From the NCBI RefSeq assembly GCF_004342285.1, contig NZ_SMCV01000014.1:1-64000 (forward strand): a stretch of 64,000 nucleotides of DNA. Reading direction: 5' to 3'. Both the position numbers and the translations under genes were made by a program. The notes beneath the pieces were generated by a model that had not been told where the DNA came from, ran no database searches, and was given only the letters and a program-made list of their open reading frames with translations. The number at the start of each line of letters is the position of its first letter. Position 1 is the stretch's first letter. The DNA comes from Klebsiella sp. BIGb0138 (GTDB lineage Bacteria; Pseudomonadota; Gammaproteobacteria; Enterobacterales; Enterobacteriaceae). Positions 10,321 to 18,188 of the stretch are shown piece after piece.

Positions 10321-11196
10321 TTAGTGGTCCAGCCGCTTTTCATATTGCGCCTGAAACTGCGGCGCATTCCACATCCCGTCGAACAGGGTGTAGGTGATAT
10401 AGCCCTTATTCAGCCAGCCGCTGTCGTTGTCTCCCGTCGTCGGCTCCAGCGATGCCGGGTTCATCGTCTGCTTCGCCGTACCGTCGGCCTGTAGTTCATA
10501 GCCAATTTGCGGCGTCGGAAACGGCTCATTAGCGATGTAATGCACGCCTTTAATTTCCGCAGTGGGCAGCGGCGGGTAGTTGATGCTCAGACCGGATCCT
10601 TTCGGGAGCAACGCCTCGCCGGGCTGACGCGTGGCGTTCAGCTTATCCACCACCGTCACCACGTAGTCCACCGCATCGGGCCAGTATTTATGCGTACTCG
10701 GCCACTTATTCTTCATCTCATCCTCCGTGAAGCGGTAGCCGATGCTGGCGGCAATGGCCGGAAAACCGTAGCGCAGCGCGCGGGCCGCGGCGCTGACGGT
10801 ACCCGAGTTTACCTGAGCCATGCCGGTATTCGGGCCGTCATTCACTCCGGAGATCACCAGATCCGGCGCGGCGCCTTTCATGATGCCCCACAGACCGAAA
10901 TCGACGGCATCCGCCGGCGTGCCCGGGAAGCAGTAGCGTTTGTCGGCGACTTTTTTAACCTCAAACGTTTTCCCCGGCCGGAAGGTAATCGCCGAGCCGA
11001 TCCCGCTCTGGTTGGTTGCCGGCGCGACCAACCACACGTCATAGCCTTTGGCGGCCAGTTTGTCCTGTAACGAGGTGGTGCCAACGGACTGGCAGCCATC
11101 GTCGTTCACCAGCAGAATTTTCAGCGGTTTTTGCGCGGAGTGCGCGGAGGCGGCCAGCAGGGTAAACAGTGCGGCGGCGAGGATTTTGATTTTCAT
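10321..11196 (-). CDS. Exported SurE-family 5'/3'-nucleotidase
   Basis: 291-residue SurE-family phosphatase. SurE hydrolyses nucleoside monophosphates and short polyphosphates with a divalent metal. Visible motifs: ILLVNDDG (metal-binding Asp32-Asp33), a TNQSGIG loop and SGVNDGPNTG. Unlike cytoplasmic SurE of E. coli it starts with a clear signal peptide (about 1-21, ending AHSA), so it should act in the periplasm, and it is not the mutS-linked surE. The ATG at 11196 is preceded by AAGGAG; longer in-frame starts run into the leader hairpin and are unlikely. Its leader contains a BglG-type RAT and terminator (11237-11315), so expression should need antitermination. Confidence 0.87.
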   Translation of the reverse strand: MKIKILAAALFTLLAASAHSAQKPLKILLVNDDGCQSVGTTSLQDKLAAKGYDVWLVAPATNQSGIGSAITFRPGKTFEVKKVADKRYCFPGTPADAVDFGLWGIMKGAAPDLVISGVNDGPNTGMAQVNSGTVSAAARALRYGFPAIAASIGYRFTEDEMKNKWPSTHKYWPDAVDYVVTVVDKLNATRQPGEALLPKGSGLSINYPPLPTAEIKGVHYIANEPFPTPQIGYELQADGTAKQTMNPASLEPTTGDNDSGWLNKGYITYTLFDGMWNAPQFQAQYEKRLDH

Positions 11197-11241
11197 TAAG
11201 ACTCCTTGGTCAGCATCAGAGATATTTCTTTGGCGCAAAAA

Positions 11242-11294
11242 AAAACCTAAGGCCCCTGGGCGCACATTCACTTGCGCCGGGGGCCTTAGGTTTT
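11242..11294 (-). terminator. Attenuator terminator in the surE-like leader
   Basis: On the minus strand AAAACCTAAGGCCCC (11294-11280) pairs perfectly with GGGGCCTTAGGTTTT (11256-11242). An inner TGCGCC/GGCGCA stem extends it, and it ends in a run of nine T (11245-11237). It lies about 40 bases upstream of the surE-like start codon, so it is a leader attenuator. Its 5' arm overlaps the 3' end of the RAT at 11289-11315. Confidence 0.85.
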
Positions 11295-11315
11295 GCCTGC
11301 GTTCAGTCACAATCC
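11289..11315 (-). promoter_or_regulatory. BglG/LicT-type ribonucleic antiterminator (RAT), surE-like leader
   Basis: The minus strand reads GGATTGTGACTG, then AACG, then CAGGCAAAACC. This matches the enteric bgl RAT consensus GGATTGTTACTG-loop-GCAGGCAAAACC. ACTG/CAG closes the small loop as in bgl. The terminal AAAACC is also the first part of the terminator stem, so bound antiterminator and terminator exclude each other. The resemblance is from memory of the bgl leader. Confidence 0.82.
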
Positions 11316-11368
11316 CAGGATGCAGGGAAAATACTCCGCTATGGGAAAACAATCCAGAGGGCACAGGC

Positions 11369-11398
11369 TTATTATGTGACTATGGTCAACAACATCAA
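11369..11398 (-). promoter_or_regulatory. Candidate promoter of the surE-like gene
   Basis: On the minus strand TTGATG (11398-11393) and TAATAA (11374-11369) are separated by 18 bases, about 55 bases upstream of the RAT. It is placed as expected to produce a leader containing RAT and terminator. Inference from -35/-10 similarity only. Confidence 0.4.
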
Positions 11399-11533
11399 TT
11401 ATTTCAGCGCCAAAAATCAGGCTACATCAGAATATTTCCCGACCAATAAACCCACCCCATTTACAACATCCTTTAACATCTTTCAGTCACCATAACGGCC
11501 TGCCCGAGAGATTATTTTCAGCATATTTCACGC

Positions 11534-11549
11534 CATGAGAAAGATCACA
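11534..11549 (+). promoter_or_regulatory. Candidate CRP site upstream of the histidine-phosphatase gene
   Basis: CATGA-N6-TCACA resembles TGTGA-N6-TCACA: the right half is perfect and the left matches at three of five positions. It lies about 70 bases upstream of the plus-strand RAT. bgl-type operons are CRP-dependent, which makes the position sensible. No convincing -10/-35 pair was found between it and the RAT. Confidence 0.4.
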
Positions 11550-11614
11550 ATTATTAATACCAACACAAATAACCCTTGTTTTTCTTCAGGCAACGTGAAA
11601 AAGTTTCCCGTACT

Positions 11615-11646
11615 GGATTGTTACTGTTTTCGACACAGGCAAAACC
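11615..11646 (+). promoter_or_regulatory. BglG/LicT-type ribonucleic antiterminator (RAT), histidine-phosphatase leader
   Basis: GGATTGTTACTG is followed by a loop of about 9 bases and CAGGCAAAACC. The conserved halves are identical to the bgl RAT consensus, and only the variable loop is longer. The final AAAACC is shared with the 5' arm of the terminator at 11641-11714. It is the divergent partner of the RAT at 11289-11315. Confidence 0.85.
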
Positions 11647-11714
11647 TACGCCATAGATTCCGGCGGTATCGTGCTATTGATGCCGCCCGGAACGAATGAC
11701 GTAGGTTTTTTTTT
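11641..11714 (+). terminator. Attenuator terminator in the histidine-phosphatase leader
   Basis: AAAACCTACG (11641-11650) pairs with CGTAGGTTTT (11700-11709). An inner stem of about GGCGGTATC with GATGCCGCC extends it, and it ends in nine T (11706-11714). It lies 31 bases before the start codon of the phosphatase gene and overlaps the RAT. Confidence 0.87.
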
Positions 11715-11745
11715 GGCTTTAAAATAATAAGACAGCGAGAACAAT

Positions 11746-12528
11746 ATGTATAATAAATGGTTAGCAGCAATCATGATAGTCGCCAGCGTGGCGACCTGTT
11801 CAGCGGCAGAGATGAGCCATGACGACACGGTTAATATCTATTTCGCCCGGCATGGCAAAACGCTTTTAAATACCTTCGATCGCGTACAGGGATGGGCTGA
11901 CTCTCCGCTGACTGAAGACGGCGTCCGCGTCGCCCGTTATCTTGGCGAGGGCCTAAAAGAGATTCAGTTCGACCGTTTTTATTCCAGCGATGCCGGGCGG
12001 CAGCGGGAAACCATGGCCGTGATCCTGCAACAGGCCGGGGTGAAAGAGTATCACCTCAACGAGCTGCCGGGCCTGCGCGAAGCGTTTTTTGGCGGTTTTG
12101 AAGGCGGCTTCAATCAGGATATGGCCGCCGCCGGGGCGAAACAGCTGGGGTTAAAAGACTCCGCCGCCCTGTTCAGCAGGATGAAGGCAGGCACCCTGCC
12201 GGTGGCTGAAAGCCAGAACGCGCTGGCCGCCGCCGACCCGAAAGGGATGGCGGAAAACTATCAGCAGGTGAAAAGCCGCACCCAGGCCGCACTGCATACC
12301 ATTGTCGAAAATGCCCTCGCCCACGGCGACAAAAACATCCTCGCGATTTCCTCCGGCACCGCAATACAAATCATGATTTCCGACCTGACTGACGATACCG
12401 CAAAAAATAAACCGCTGGCCAACGCCGCCGTCGTTAAGATTATCTATCACCAGGGGAAATATTCGGTCCCTGAGATCGGCACTATGAAATATATCGAAGC
12501 CGGCAAGCAGATTCTCGATCAAAAATAA
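11746..12528 (+). CDS. Exported histidine-phosphatase-superfamily protein
   Basis: 260-residue protein with a signal peptide (about 1-20) and the branch-1 histidine phosphatase RHG motif at residues 35-37 (YFARHGKT), followed by the usual arginine motif (SSDAGRQRET). The second catalytic histidine of the superfamily, normally in a SHG motif near the C-terminus, appears to be replaced: the matching segment reads LAISSGTAIQ. It may therefore be an altered or weak phosphatase. The preceding leader has a BglG-type RAT and terminator. An OprD-family porin follows after 83 bases and is probably cotranscribed. The substrate is not evident; a phosphorylated sugar or nucleotide in the periplasm is a reasonable guess. 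Confidence 0.8.
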   Translation: MYNKWLAAIMIVASVATCSAAEMSHDDTVNIYFARHGKTLLNTFDRVQGWADSPLTEDGVRVARYLGEGLKEIQFDRFYSSDAGRQRETMAVILQQAGVKEYHLNELPGLREAFFGGFEGGFNQDMAAAGAKQLGLKDSAALFSRMKAGTLPVAESQNALAAADPKGMAENYQQVKSRTQAALHTIVENALAHGDKNILAISSGTAIQIMISDLTDDTAKNKPLANAAVVKIIYHQGKYSVPEIGTMKYIEAGKQILDQK

Positions 12529-12611
12529 TTAAGCACTTAACTCTACTATTGCGCAGATAACCGGTGAATTAACGTCACCGGGTTCACTGCGTCTCATCTC
12601 TGGGGTGTATA

Positions 12612-13940
12612 ATGAAACGCAATATGATTACCATACTACTGCTGGCGCTTCCGGCCTGCGTCCGGGCTGATAATAACCTCCCACAACCGGATATGGTCGA
12701 CACGCTATTTGCCGATCCCTTTTTCAGCCAGTCACATATGGCGCTGTCGTTTAAAAACTACTGGAAATACCTGAAAGAAGACGAGACGGAACCGAAAAAA
12801 GTTCATAATGCCTGGGGTCAGGGGGTAGCCGTTGATTATCAGTCTGGTTACTTCGCCGATATAATCGGTTTCGATGCGACCTATTATGGGGCAATGAAGC
12901 TGGGCGCCAGCGATTATTTTAACTCGCGCGGCGTACTGTATAATGACGGTACCGGGAATAAAAAGAGCAACGCCGAAGGCTTTTCCAAGTTTGGTCAGCG
13001 TAACGTGAAGCTGAAATATCAGCTAAATGATGTCAACGTCAATGCCCGCTGGGGCTGGCAGATGCTGAAAAACGTTGGCGTTATCTCCACTTCGACGCGC
13101 CTGTCACCCACCACCTATCTCGGCTGGAGCGGTGGCGTCAACTACGGTGAGCTGACCCTGCGCGGCGCCTATATTGAGCGGGCGATGGAACGCAACTCCC
13201 CGGATCAACAACGCTTCCAGAGCGCAACCGGTCACTACATCAACCATATCGCCAGCGGCGATGTGCTGTGGCAAAACGATATTCTGAATCTGCAGTATGG
13301 CTATGGTGAAAGCGATAATTACCTGCGCCGCCATGTGCTGTTCACCAGCATCAAACCGCTAAAGCCGCTCACCATCGGCACGCAGATTTATGCCACACAT
13401 GCTTTGGATGAATACAAGGCCATGCCGGCGAATAAGCGCGACTTCGACCGCGATGCCCGACATTACGCCATTGACCTGAAGTGGCAGGCCGACCGCTGGA
13501 GCAGCAAATGGGGCCTCGGCTATACCGATGCCGAAAAGGCGCATGAGGTGGGCTTCTATCCCCGGCATATGAGCAAAAACTCGCGCGGGACCTTTATTTC
13601 GATGGCCTACGCCGGAAACGACTACATGCGCGACGGTGAGCTGGTACTGGCCAACATTTCAGACTACAACCTGACGCCGGAGCTGGCGGTTGGCCTGACG
13701 GGAAACATTGCGCAGTTCAGTTACAAAGGCAACCACGTGCGCAGCGGCGAAATCAATGCCTTCAGCCGCTGGGTCCCCACGCACCCGAAGCTGAAGAACC
13801 TGACCGTCTGGGCGATGTTCGGGCCGGGCTGGTCCTATCGGATGAACGGCAAAACGCCGGTGCTGAACGATGGCCGCTATATCCGCGCCCATTCGCTCTC
13901 TTCAGAGGTGATCATCGAGTATAAATTTAATCTGTTCTGA
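12612..13940 (+). CDS. OprD-family outer-membrane porin
   Basis: 442-residue outer-membrane protein: signal peptide (about 1-19, ending VRA), then the OprD/chitoporin-like pattern SHMALSFKNYWKYL, with alternating aromatic/hydrophobic strands to the C-terminus and a terminal aromatic residue (KFNLF). OprD proteins are 18-stranded monomeric channels for small charged or sugar-like solutes. It is preceded by GGGG near the ATG and lies downstream of the histidine phosphatase, so it likely shares the RAT-controlled transcript. It would admit the substrate of the two secreted phosphatases or their products. Its specificity cannot be read from the sequence. Confidence 0.82.
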   Translation: MKRNMITILLLALPACVRADNNLPQPDMVDTLFADPFFSQSHMALSFKNYWKYLKEDETEPKKVHNAWGQGVAVDYQSGYFADIIGFDATYYGAMKLGASDYFNSRGVLYNDGTGNKKSNAEGFSKFGQRNVKLKYQLNDVNVNARWGWQMLKNVGVISTSTRLSPTTYLGWSGGVNYGELTLRGAYIERAMERNSPDQQRFQSATGHYINHIASGDVLWQNDILNLQYGYGESDNYLRRHVLFTSIKPLKPLTIGTQIYATHALDEYKAMPANKRDFDRDARHYAIDLKWQADRWSSKWGLGYTDAEKAHEVGFYPRHMSKNSRGTFISMAYAGNDYMRDGELVLANISDYNLTPELAVGLTGNIAQFSYKGNHVRSGEINAFSRWVPTHPKLKNLTVWAMFGPGWSYRMNGKTPVLNDGRYIRAHSLSSEVIIEYKFNLF

Positions 13941-13959
13941 GAAACCATGCCGCCGCCGT

Positions 13960-14625
13960 TTATCCCTGCGGCGGCGCGGCGGCTGACGCTTCCCCCGCCC
14001 GCCGCCACTCTGTGAGCCAGGCGCAGAGCATATCGGCCATTGCCTCTGAGAACGCCCGTATCTCGTCTGCCGTACGCGGGCTGCCCGAGAAGCCGCTGCC
14101 GACGGAGCTCAGGGTGGTGGTCAGCAGATCAGCGGCCAGATGACGCTTCTCTTCTGCGGCCTGCGGCAGCACCTCGTGGATAAAGCGATGAAAGATAGCC
14201 TCGCCGGTTGCCCGACTCTCTTCGGCCTCCGGCGCATCGCGGTACAGCGGCGCGGCATCGTTAAGCGCCTGGCGCAGGCCCGCCTCCGCACATTCGGAAC
14301 GAATAAACGCATGCACCAGCGCGCGTAGCCTGGCGAGCGGCGGCTGACTTTGATTTTCGAGGATTTCCGTCAGCATCGCCGTCGTCTGCTGCCATTCATC
14401 GCTCTGTAAACGAAAGAGGATCGCCGCTTTATTCGGGAAGTATTGATACACCGACCCCACGCTGACGCCCGCCTTCTCCGCCACCCGCGCGGTGGTAAAA
14501 CGCGCCGCCCCCTCCTGCTGTAAAACCTGAAGCGCGGCCTGGATGATGGCGGCAACCAGCTCCGTTGAACGCGCCTGGCGCGGCTTTTTTCTTATGGAAA
14601 TGAGTGACCTGGATTGACCTGACAT
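13960..14625 (-). CDS. TetR-family repressor
   Basis: 221-residue TetR-family regulator. The N-terminal helix-turn-helix (about 28-72) includes TTARVAEKAGVSVGSVYQYF followed by PNKAAIL, typical of the family; the remaining helical part binds the ligand. It is divergent from the O-methyltransferase gene, and the space between holds a 17-bp perfect inverted repeat with two palindromic operator-like cores. It probably represses itself and the methyltransferase/MFS pair. The ligand is unknown. Confidence 0.9.
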   Translation of the reverse strand: MSGQSRSLISIRKKPRQARSTELVAAIIQAALQVLQQEGAARFTTARVAEKAGVSVGSVYQYFPNKAAILFRLQSDEWQQTTAMLTEILENQSQPPLARLRALVHAFIRSECAEAGLRQALNDAAPLYRDAPEAEESRATGEAIFHRFIHEVLPQAAEEKRHLAADLLTTTLSSVGSGFSGSPRTADEIRAFSEAMADMLCAWLTEWRRAGEASAAAPPQG

Positions 14626-14659
14626 AGCACGTTCTTCCCCTGTCTGAATGCGAATAGTT

Positions 14660-14709
14660 AATGCGAATGATTCGTCGTATTCTTAAAAAGATGACGAATC
14701 ATTCGCATT
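14660..14709. promoter_or_regulatory. Double palindromic operator for the TetR regulator
   Basis: Arms AATGCGAATGATTCGTC (14660-14676) and GACGAATCATTCGCATT (14693-14709) are perfect reverse complements around 16 bases. Each arm has its own palindromic core, CGAATGATTCG and CGAATCATTCG. A further partial copy (TGCGAATAG) lies just left at about 14649. It lies between the divergent tetR-type and methyltransferase genes. Confidence 0.75.
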
Positions 14710-14750
14710 TTAACCCGAAACGGCAATCCAATCATTCAGAAGGGCTTTTT

Positions 14751-15410
14751 ATGTCAACCACCCTGACAGCCGCGCCGCTGGCTGCACTCTTAGAACGGCT
14801 GTTCAAGCAGGCGGATAGCGCCGCCAGCACCAGCTTATCCGGCCTCTCCCGCGCCGACCGCGAACGGATGATGAGCAGCAAAACCGAATATCTGGCGCTT
14901 TACGGCCAGCTGAAAGATCTCTGGCTACCGGTCACCCGCGAGACAGGCGCTCTGCTGTATATGCTGGCGCGCAGCGCCCGGGCGCAGCATATCGTCGAGT
15001 TCGGCACCTCGTTTGGCATCTCGGCGCTGCACCTCGCGGCGGCGCTGAAGGACAACGGCGGCGGCCTGCTGATTACCAGCGAGTTCGAGCCGGGTAAAGT
15101 CGCGAAAGCGCGTGCGCATCTGCAGGAAGCAGGGCTCGACGCTTTGGTTGAGGTACGTGAAGGCGACGCCCTGCAGACGCTGGCCGACAATCTGCCGGAG
15201 ACGATCGATATGGTACTGCTGGACGGAGCCAAAGCGCTGTATCCCGACATTCTGGCGCTGCTGGAGAGCCGCCTGCGCCCTAGCGCAACGATCGTCGCCG
15301 ATAACGCTGATTACAGCGCCGAATATCTGAACTATGTGCGTAACCCGCAAAACGGCTACCTGTCCGTGCCCTTCGCCGACGATGTGGAAATATCGTTGCG
15401 CCTGGGGTGA
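14751..15410 (+). CDS. SAM-dependent O-methyltransferase
   Basis: 219-residue class I methyltransferase of the O-methyltransferase (catechol/caffeoyl-CoA type) family. Motif I is VEFGTSFGISALHLA (about residues 82-96). An acidic residue binding the SAM ribose is in ITSEFEPGK, and the metal-binding aspartate region reads IDMVLLDGAK, with DNADYS later. The ATG at 14751 is preceded by AGAAGGG, and the longer frame would run through the operator. It is under the TetR-type operator and followed by an MFS transporter, so it may modify a small phenolic or toxic compound; the substrate is unknown. Confidence 0.87.
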   Translation: MSTTLTAAPLAALLERLFKQADSAASTSLSGLSRADRERMMSSKTEYLALYGQLKDLWLPVTRETGALLYMLARSARAQHIVEFGTSFGISALHLAAALKDNGGGLLITSEFEPGKVAKARAHLQEAGLDALVEVREGDALQTLADNLPETIDMVLLDGAKALYPDILALLESRLRPSATIVADNADYSAEYLNYVRNPQNGYLSVPFADDVEISLRLG

Positions 15411-15473
15411 ACCATACGGCCGGTGGTGGCTCATTGCCGGCAGATTTTCCACCTTCTTAAACTCATCGATTCT

Positions 15474-16703
15474 ATGACTGAAAAACTGAGCGCCTCCTCA
15501 CCGGCGCTGAATGGCAGTGTGCCGCAGGTGAACAACGTATTTTTGACGCTGCTCCCCCTTGTGGCAGCCGTCTTTATTGGCTTTCTGATTATCGGGATGC
15601 AGCTGCCGGTACTACCGCTGCACCTGCACGGCACTCTGGGCATGAGCACGCTGGTCGTCGGGCTGGTTATCGGCTCGCAATTTGTTGCGGCGCTGCTCTC
15701 TCGCTCCTGGGCCGGCAACTTTGCCGATATACACGGCGCGAAGCGCGCCATGGCAATTGGCCTGCTGGTCACGGCCGCATCCGGGGTGCTGTATCTGCTG
15801 TCGCTGCTGTTTATTCACGCGCCGGTGACGTCGGTATGGATCCTGCTGGCCGGGCGTATCGTGCTGGCATTGGGCGAAAGCCTGCTGGTCACGGGGGCCA
15901 TGGGCTGGGGTATTGGCCTGGTCGGCGCACGTCACGCCGGGAAGGTCATGTCCTGGAACGGGATTGCCATGTACGGCGCCTACGCGCTGGGCGCGCCGCT
16001 TGGCGTTGCCTTTAACGTCTGGGGCGGCTTCTTCGGCCTGTCGCTTGCCGTACTGCTGGTACCGTTTATTGCCCTGCTGATCATTGCCAAAGTCCGGGGC
16101 GTCGCACCGGTATCAGCGGCGAAAACGTCTATTTTCACGGTACTGAATGCCGTCTGGCAGCCAGGCCTCGGACTGGCGCTATGCAGCGTGGGCTTCGGGG
16201 TGATTGAAGCGTTTATCGCCCTGCTGTTTACCGCCCGTCACTGGGGCAACGCTTCTCTGGCTTTCACCGCCTTTGGCCTCGCTTTTATTATGGCGCGGAT
16301 ATTCTTTGGCCATTTACCCGATAAGCTGGGCGGCGCCCGTGTCGCGCTGGTATGCGTGATGATTGAAGCCCTTGGTCAGTTATTTATCTGGCGCGCCGAT
16401 ACGCTCTCTCTCGCCCTGCTGGGCGCCGCGCTGACCGGCTTTGGCTACTCGCTGGCCTTCCCCGGTTTTGGCGTCGAGGCCGTGCGCCGCGCCCCGCCGC
16501 AGACCCGTAGCCTGGCGATGGGCGCCTACGTCGCCTTCCTTGACGTCTCTTTGGCGATCACCGCGCCGCTGGCCGGGGCGCTGGCGGGGAAATGGGGGAT
16601 CGGCAGCGTCTATCTTGCCGGGGCCATTGCCGTCTCGCTATCGGTCATTATGGCCCTGATCCTGCTTGCCGGACGCGGGAACCGGGAAAGCCTGCCGGGT
16701 TGA
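15474..16703 (+). CDS. MFS transporter (YfcJ/YhhS-like)
   Basis: 409-residue major facilitator with 12 predicted TM segments. The start region (MQLPVLPLHLHGTLG and WAGNFADIHGAKRAM, the loop 2-3 motif) resembles the YfcJ/YhhS group. It lies 63 bases after the methyltransferase on the same strand, so it is probably cotranscribed and repressed by the TetR regulator. Likely an exporter; substrate unknown. The ATG at 15474 lacks a clear Shine-Dalgarno. Confidence 0.83.
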   Translation: MTEKLSASSPALNGSVPQVNNVFLTLLPLVAAVFIGFLIIGMQLPVLPLHLHGTLGMSTLVVGLVIGSQFVAALLSRSWAGNFADIHGAKRAMAIGLLVTAASGVLYLLSLLFIHAPVTSVWILLAGRIVLALGESLLVTGAMGWGIGLVGARHAGKVMSWNGIAMYGAYALGAPLGVAFNVWGGFFGLSLAVLLVPFIALLIIAKVRGVAPVSAAKTSIFTVLNAVWQPGLGLALCSVGFGVIEAFIALLFTARHWGNASLAFTAFGLAFIMARIFFGHLPDKLGGARVALVCVMIEALGQLFIWRADTLSLALLGAALTGFGYSLAFPGFGVEAVRRAPPQTRSLAMGAYVAFLDVSLAITAPLAGALAGKWGIGSVYLAGAIAVSLSVIMALILLAGRGNRESLPG

Positions 16704-16790
16704 TTGCGCACAAACGCAACCCAGCCCGCTGGCCGGGCGGCAGCCCCGATGCGGACTGCCGTCGGGTATCGATCGTCGCCGCTAACCTCG

Positions 16791-17741
16791 TCACGTGGGT
16801 CGGGAGAGCACCGCCGTTTTCGCGCTACGGTAGCGCAAATAGAGGTTATTCAGGATCAGCGCCGCGCCGGTCATGCACGCTCCGGTCATTTCCGCGGCCG
16901 TGGGTTTTACTCCCGTGATGGCGGAAAGAGAGAATGCGGTAAGGGGAACAATATCCATAAACAGCACGCCATTAAGCGGGGTGAGAATTTTATTGCCGAT
17001 ATTCCAGCACAGAATACCGACAAAGCCGGCAACGATCGCCGTATAAAAAACATGCGGAATAACAAACACCAGATCCCCCGGCGCAGGTACCGGCACCACG
17101 CCGATAATATACAACATGCCGTTCAGGACCAGGATACTGCTCATTCCCAGACAGGTGGTCATTGCCGTATATTTTAATGGCGACCAGTGCGCAAAAAAGG
17201 CGGCGCCCACCGTATAAATAACCCAACACAGCGCCCCCAGGATCATCAGCGCATTGGCAATATAGCCGGAAGGCGCATGGAACAGGCTACCGTACTGCCC
17301 TTTGGTAATCACGGTGATGACGCCAAAAAAGGAGAGCAGAATTAACCCGATGGAGATGGCGGGCGGCACCACCTTACGGATGACGCCATTGACCAGAATG
17401 CCGAGCATCGGCATGGTAGCCATCATAATCGACGCCGTGAGCGCCCCGCTCTTGCCGGCCATCTGCTGGCCTAAGAAGACCAGAAAGCCAAAGCCGACGA
17501 ACCCCGCTGAGCCCAGTAGCCACGCCAGCCCCGCACGCTGCCCTTTGAGGCTGAACCCCTGGCGGCCCTCGCGGAGATAGAGCGCGAGCGCTAACGCCAG
17601 ACCGGTAAACCCATAGCGCAGCGAGGTGAAAGTATAGGGGTCAGCACGGGTCAGGGCGCTGGTCATAATCGGGAAAGTCGCGCCCCACGAAAGGGTGGCG
17701 ATCAGGCAGCAGATGACGCCGGTAGAATACGCGTTGTTCAT
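16791..17741 (-). CDS. EamA/DMT-family transporter
   Basis: 316-residue drug/metabolite transporter with ten predicted TM helices in two EamA repeats (about 8-145 and 165-300). The N-terminus carries the family feature CLIATLSWGATFPI. Convergent with the MFS gene, and followed on the minus strand by nothing obvious. Such proteins usually export amino acids or metabolites; the substrate is not evident. The 4-oxalocrotonate tautomerase-like gene lies upstream on the same strand, separated by 147 bases with a hairpin. Confidence 0.85.
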   Translation of the reverse strand: MNNAYSTGVICCLIATLSWGATFPIMTSALTRADPYTFTSLRYGFTGLALALALYLREGRQGFSLKGQRAGLAWLLGSAGFVGFGFLVFLGQQMAGKSGALTASIMMATMPMLGILVNGVIRKVVPPAISIGLILLSFFGVITVITKGQYGSLFHAPSGYIANALMILGALCWVIYTVGAAFFAHWSPLKYTAMTTCLGMSSILVLNGMLYIIGVVPVPAPGDLVFVIPHVFYTAIVAGFVGILCWNIGNKILTPLNGVLFMDIVPLTAFSLSAITGVKPTAAEMTGACMTGAALILNNLYLRYRSAKTAVLSRPT

Positions 17742-17839
17742 AGCGATATATCCGATAACATACTCCGCAACGCGATTTATCCCCGGTTGCAGAGAAACAA
17801 GAATGCGGCAGAGATAATCCGCGGTGACCGCTTATTTCA

Positions 17840-17864
17840 GCCAGCACCGTTATTCTGTGCTGGC
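17840..17864 (-). terminator. Hairpin after the tautomerase gene
   Basis: GCCAGCAC (17840-17847) and GTGCTGGC (17857-17864) form a perfect 8-bp stem just downstream of the minus-strand tautomerase gene. No long T run follows, so it is a probable but not certain terminator. Confidence 0.45.
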
Positions 17865-17888
17865 GAAAAGTATTATTACGATGATGAT

Positions 17889-18071
17889 TTATTCCGTGGG
17901 TAATATTCCCGCTTTCGCCCAGTGCGTTTTGGGTATTTCAACAATCACCACCTCCACGCTCTCCGGTTTGCATTTTAAGGTTTCTACGGCCACCCGGGTG
18001 ACTTCCCGGGCAAATTCGCGTTTTTGTTCAGGCGTACGGCCTGGCTGCATTTCTAAACGTAATACCGGCAT
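17889..18071 (-). CDS. 4-oxalocrotonate tautomerase family protein
   Basis: 60-residue protein starting Met-Pro: after removal of Met, Pro1 is the catalytic base of the family. The size is exactly that of the small 4-OT subunits (about 60 residues, forming hexamers). It contains the TPEQKREFAREVTRVAVETL helix and VEVVIVEIP strand of the fold. The ATG follows GAGGATAA. It is divergent from the LysR gene (117 bases between starts), which may control it. The substrate is unknown. Confidence 0.88.
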   Translation of the reverse strand: MPVLRLEMQPGRTPEQKREFAREVTRVAVETLKCKPESVEVVIVEIPKTHWAKAGILPTE

Positions 18072-18188
18072 ATTTATCCTCTGCTATTAAGCGCCCCGGC
18101 TGGGGCCGACAAATTTATCTTTGCCGATACCGGAAGGAGAATAAATGTGTGTTAGGTTAATTGAATCAGAACCTACAGGTTGTTAATC

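Noticed and set aside
11375-11390. TGTGA-N6-TCAAC as a CRP site
   Set aside because: It lies inside the spacer of the best promoter candidate for the surE-like gene and the right half is imperfect.
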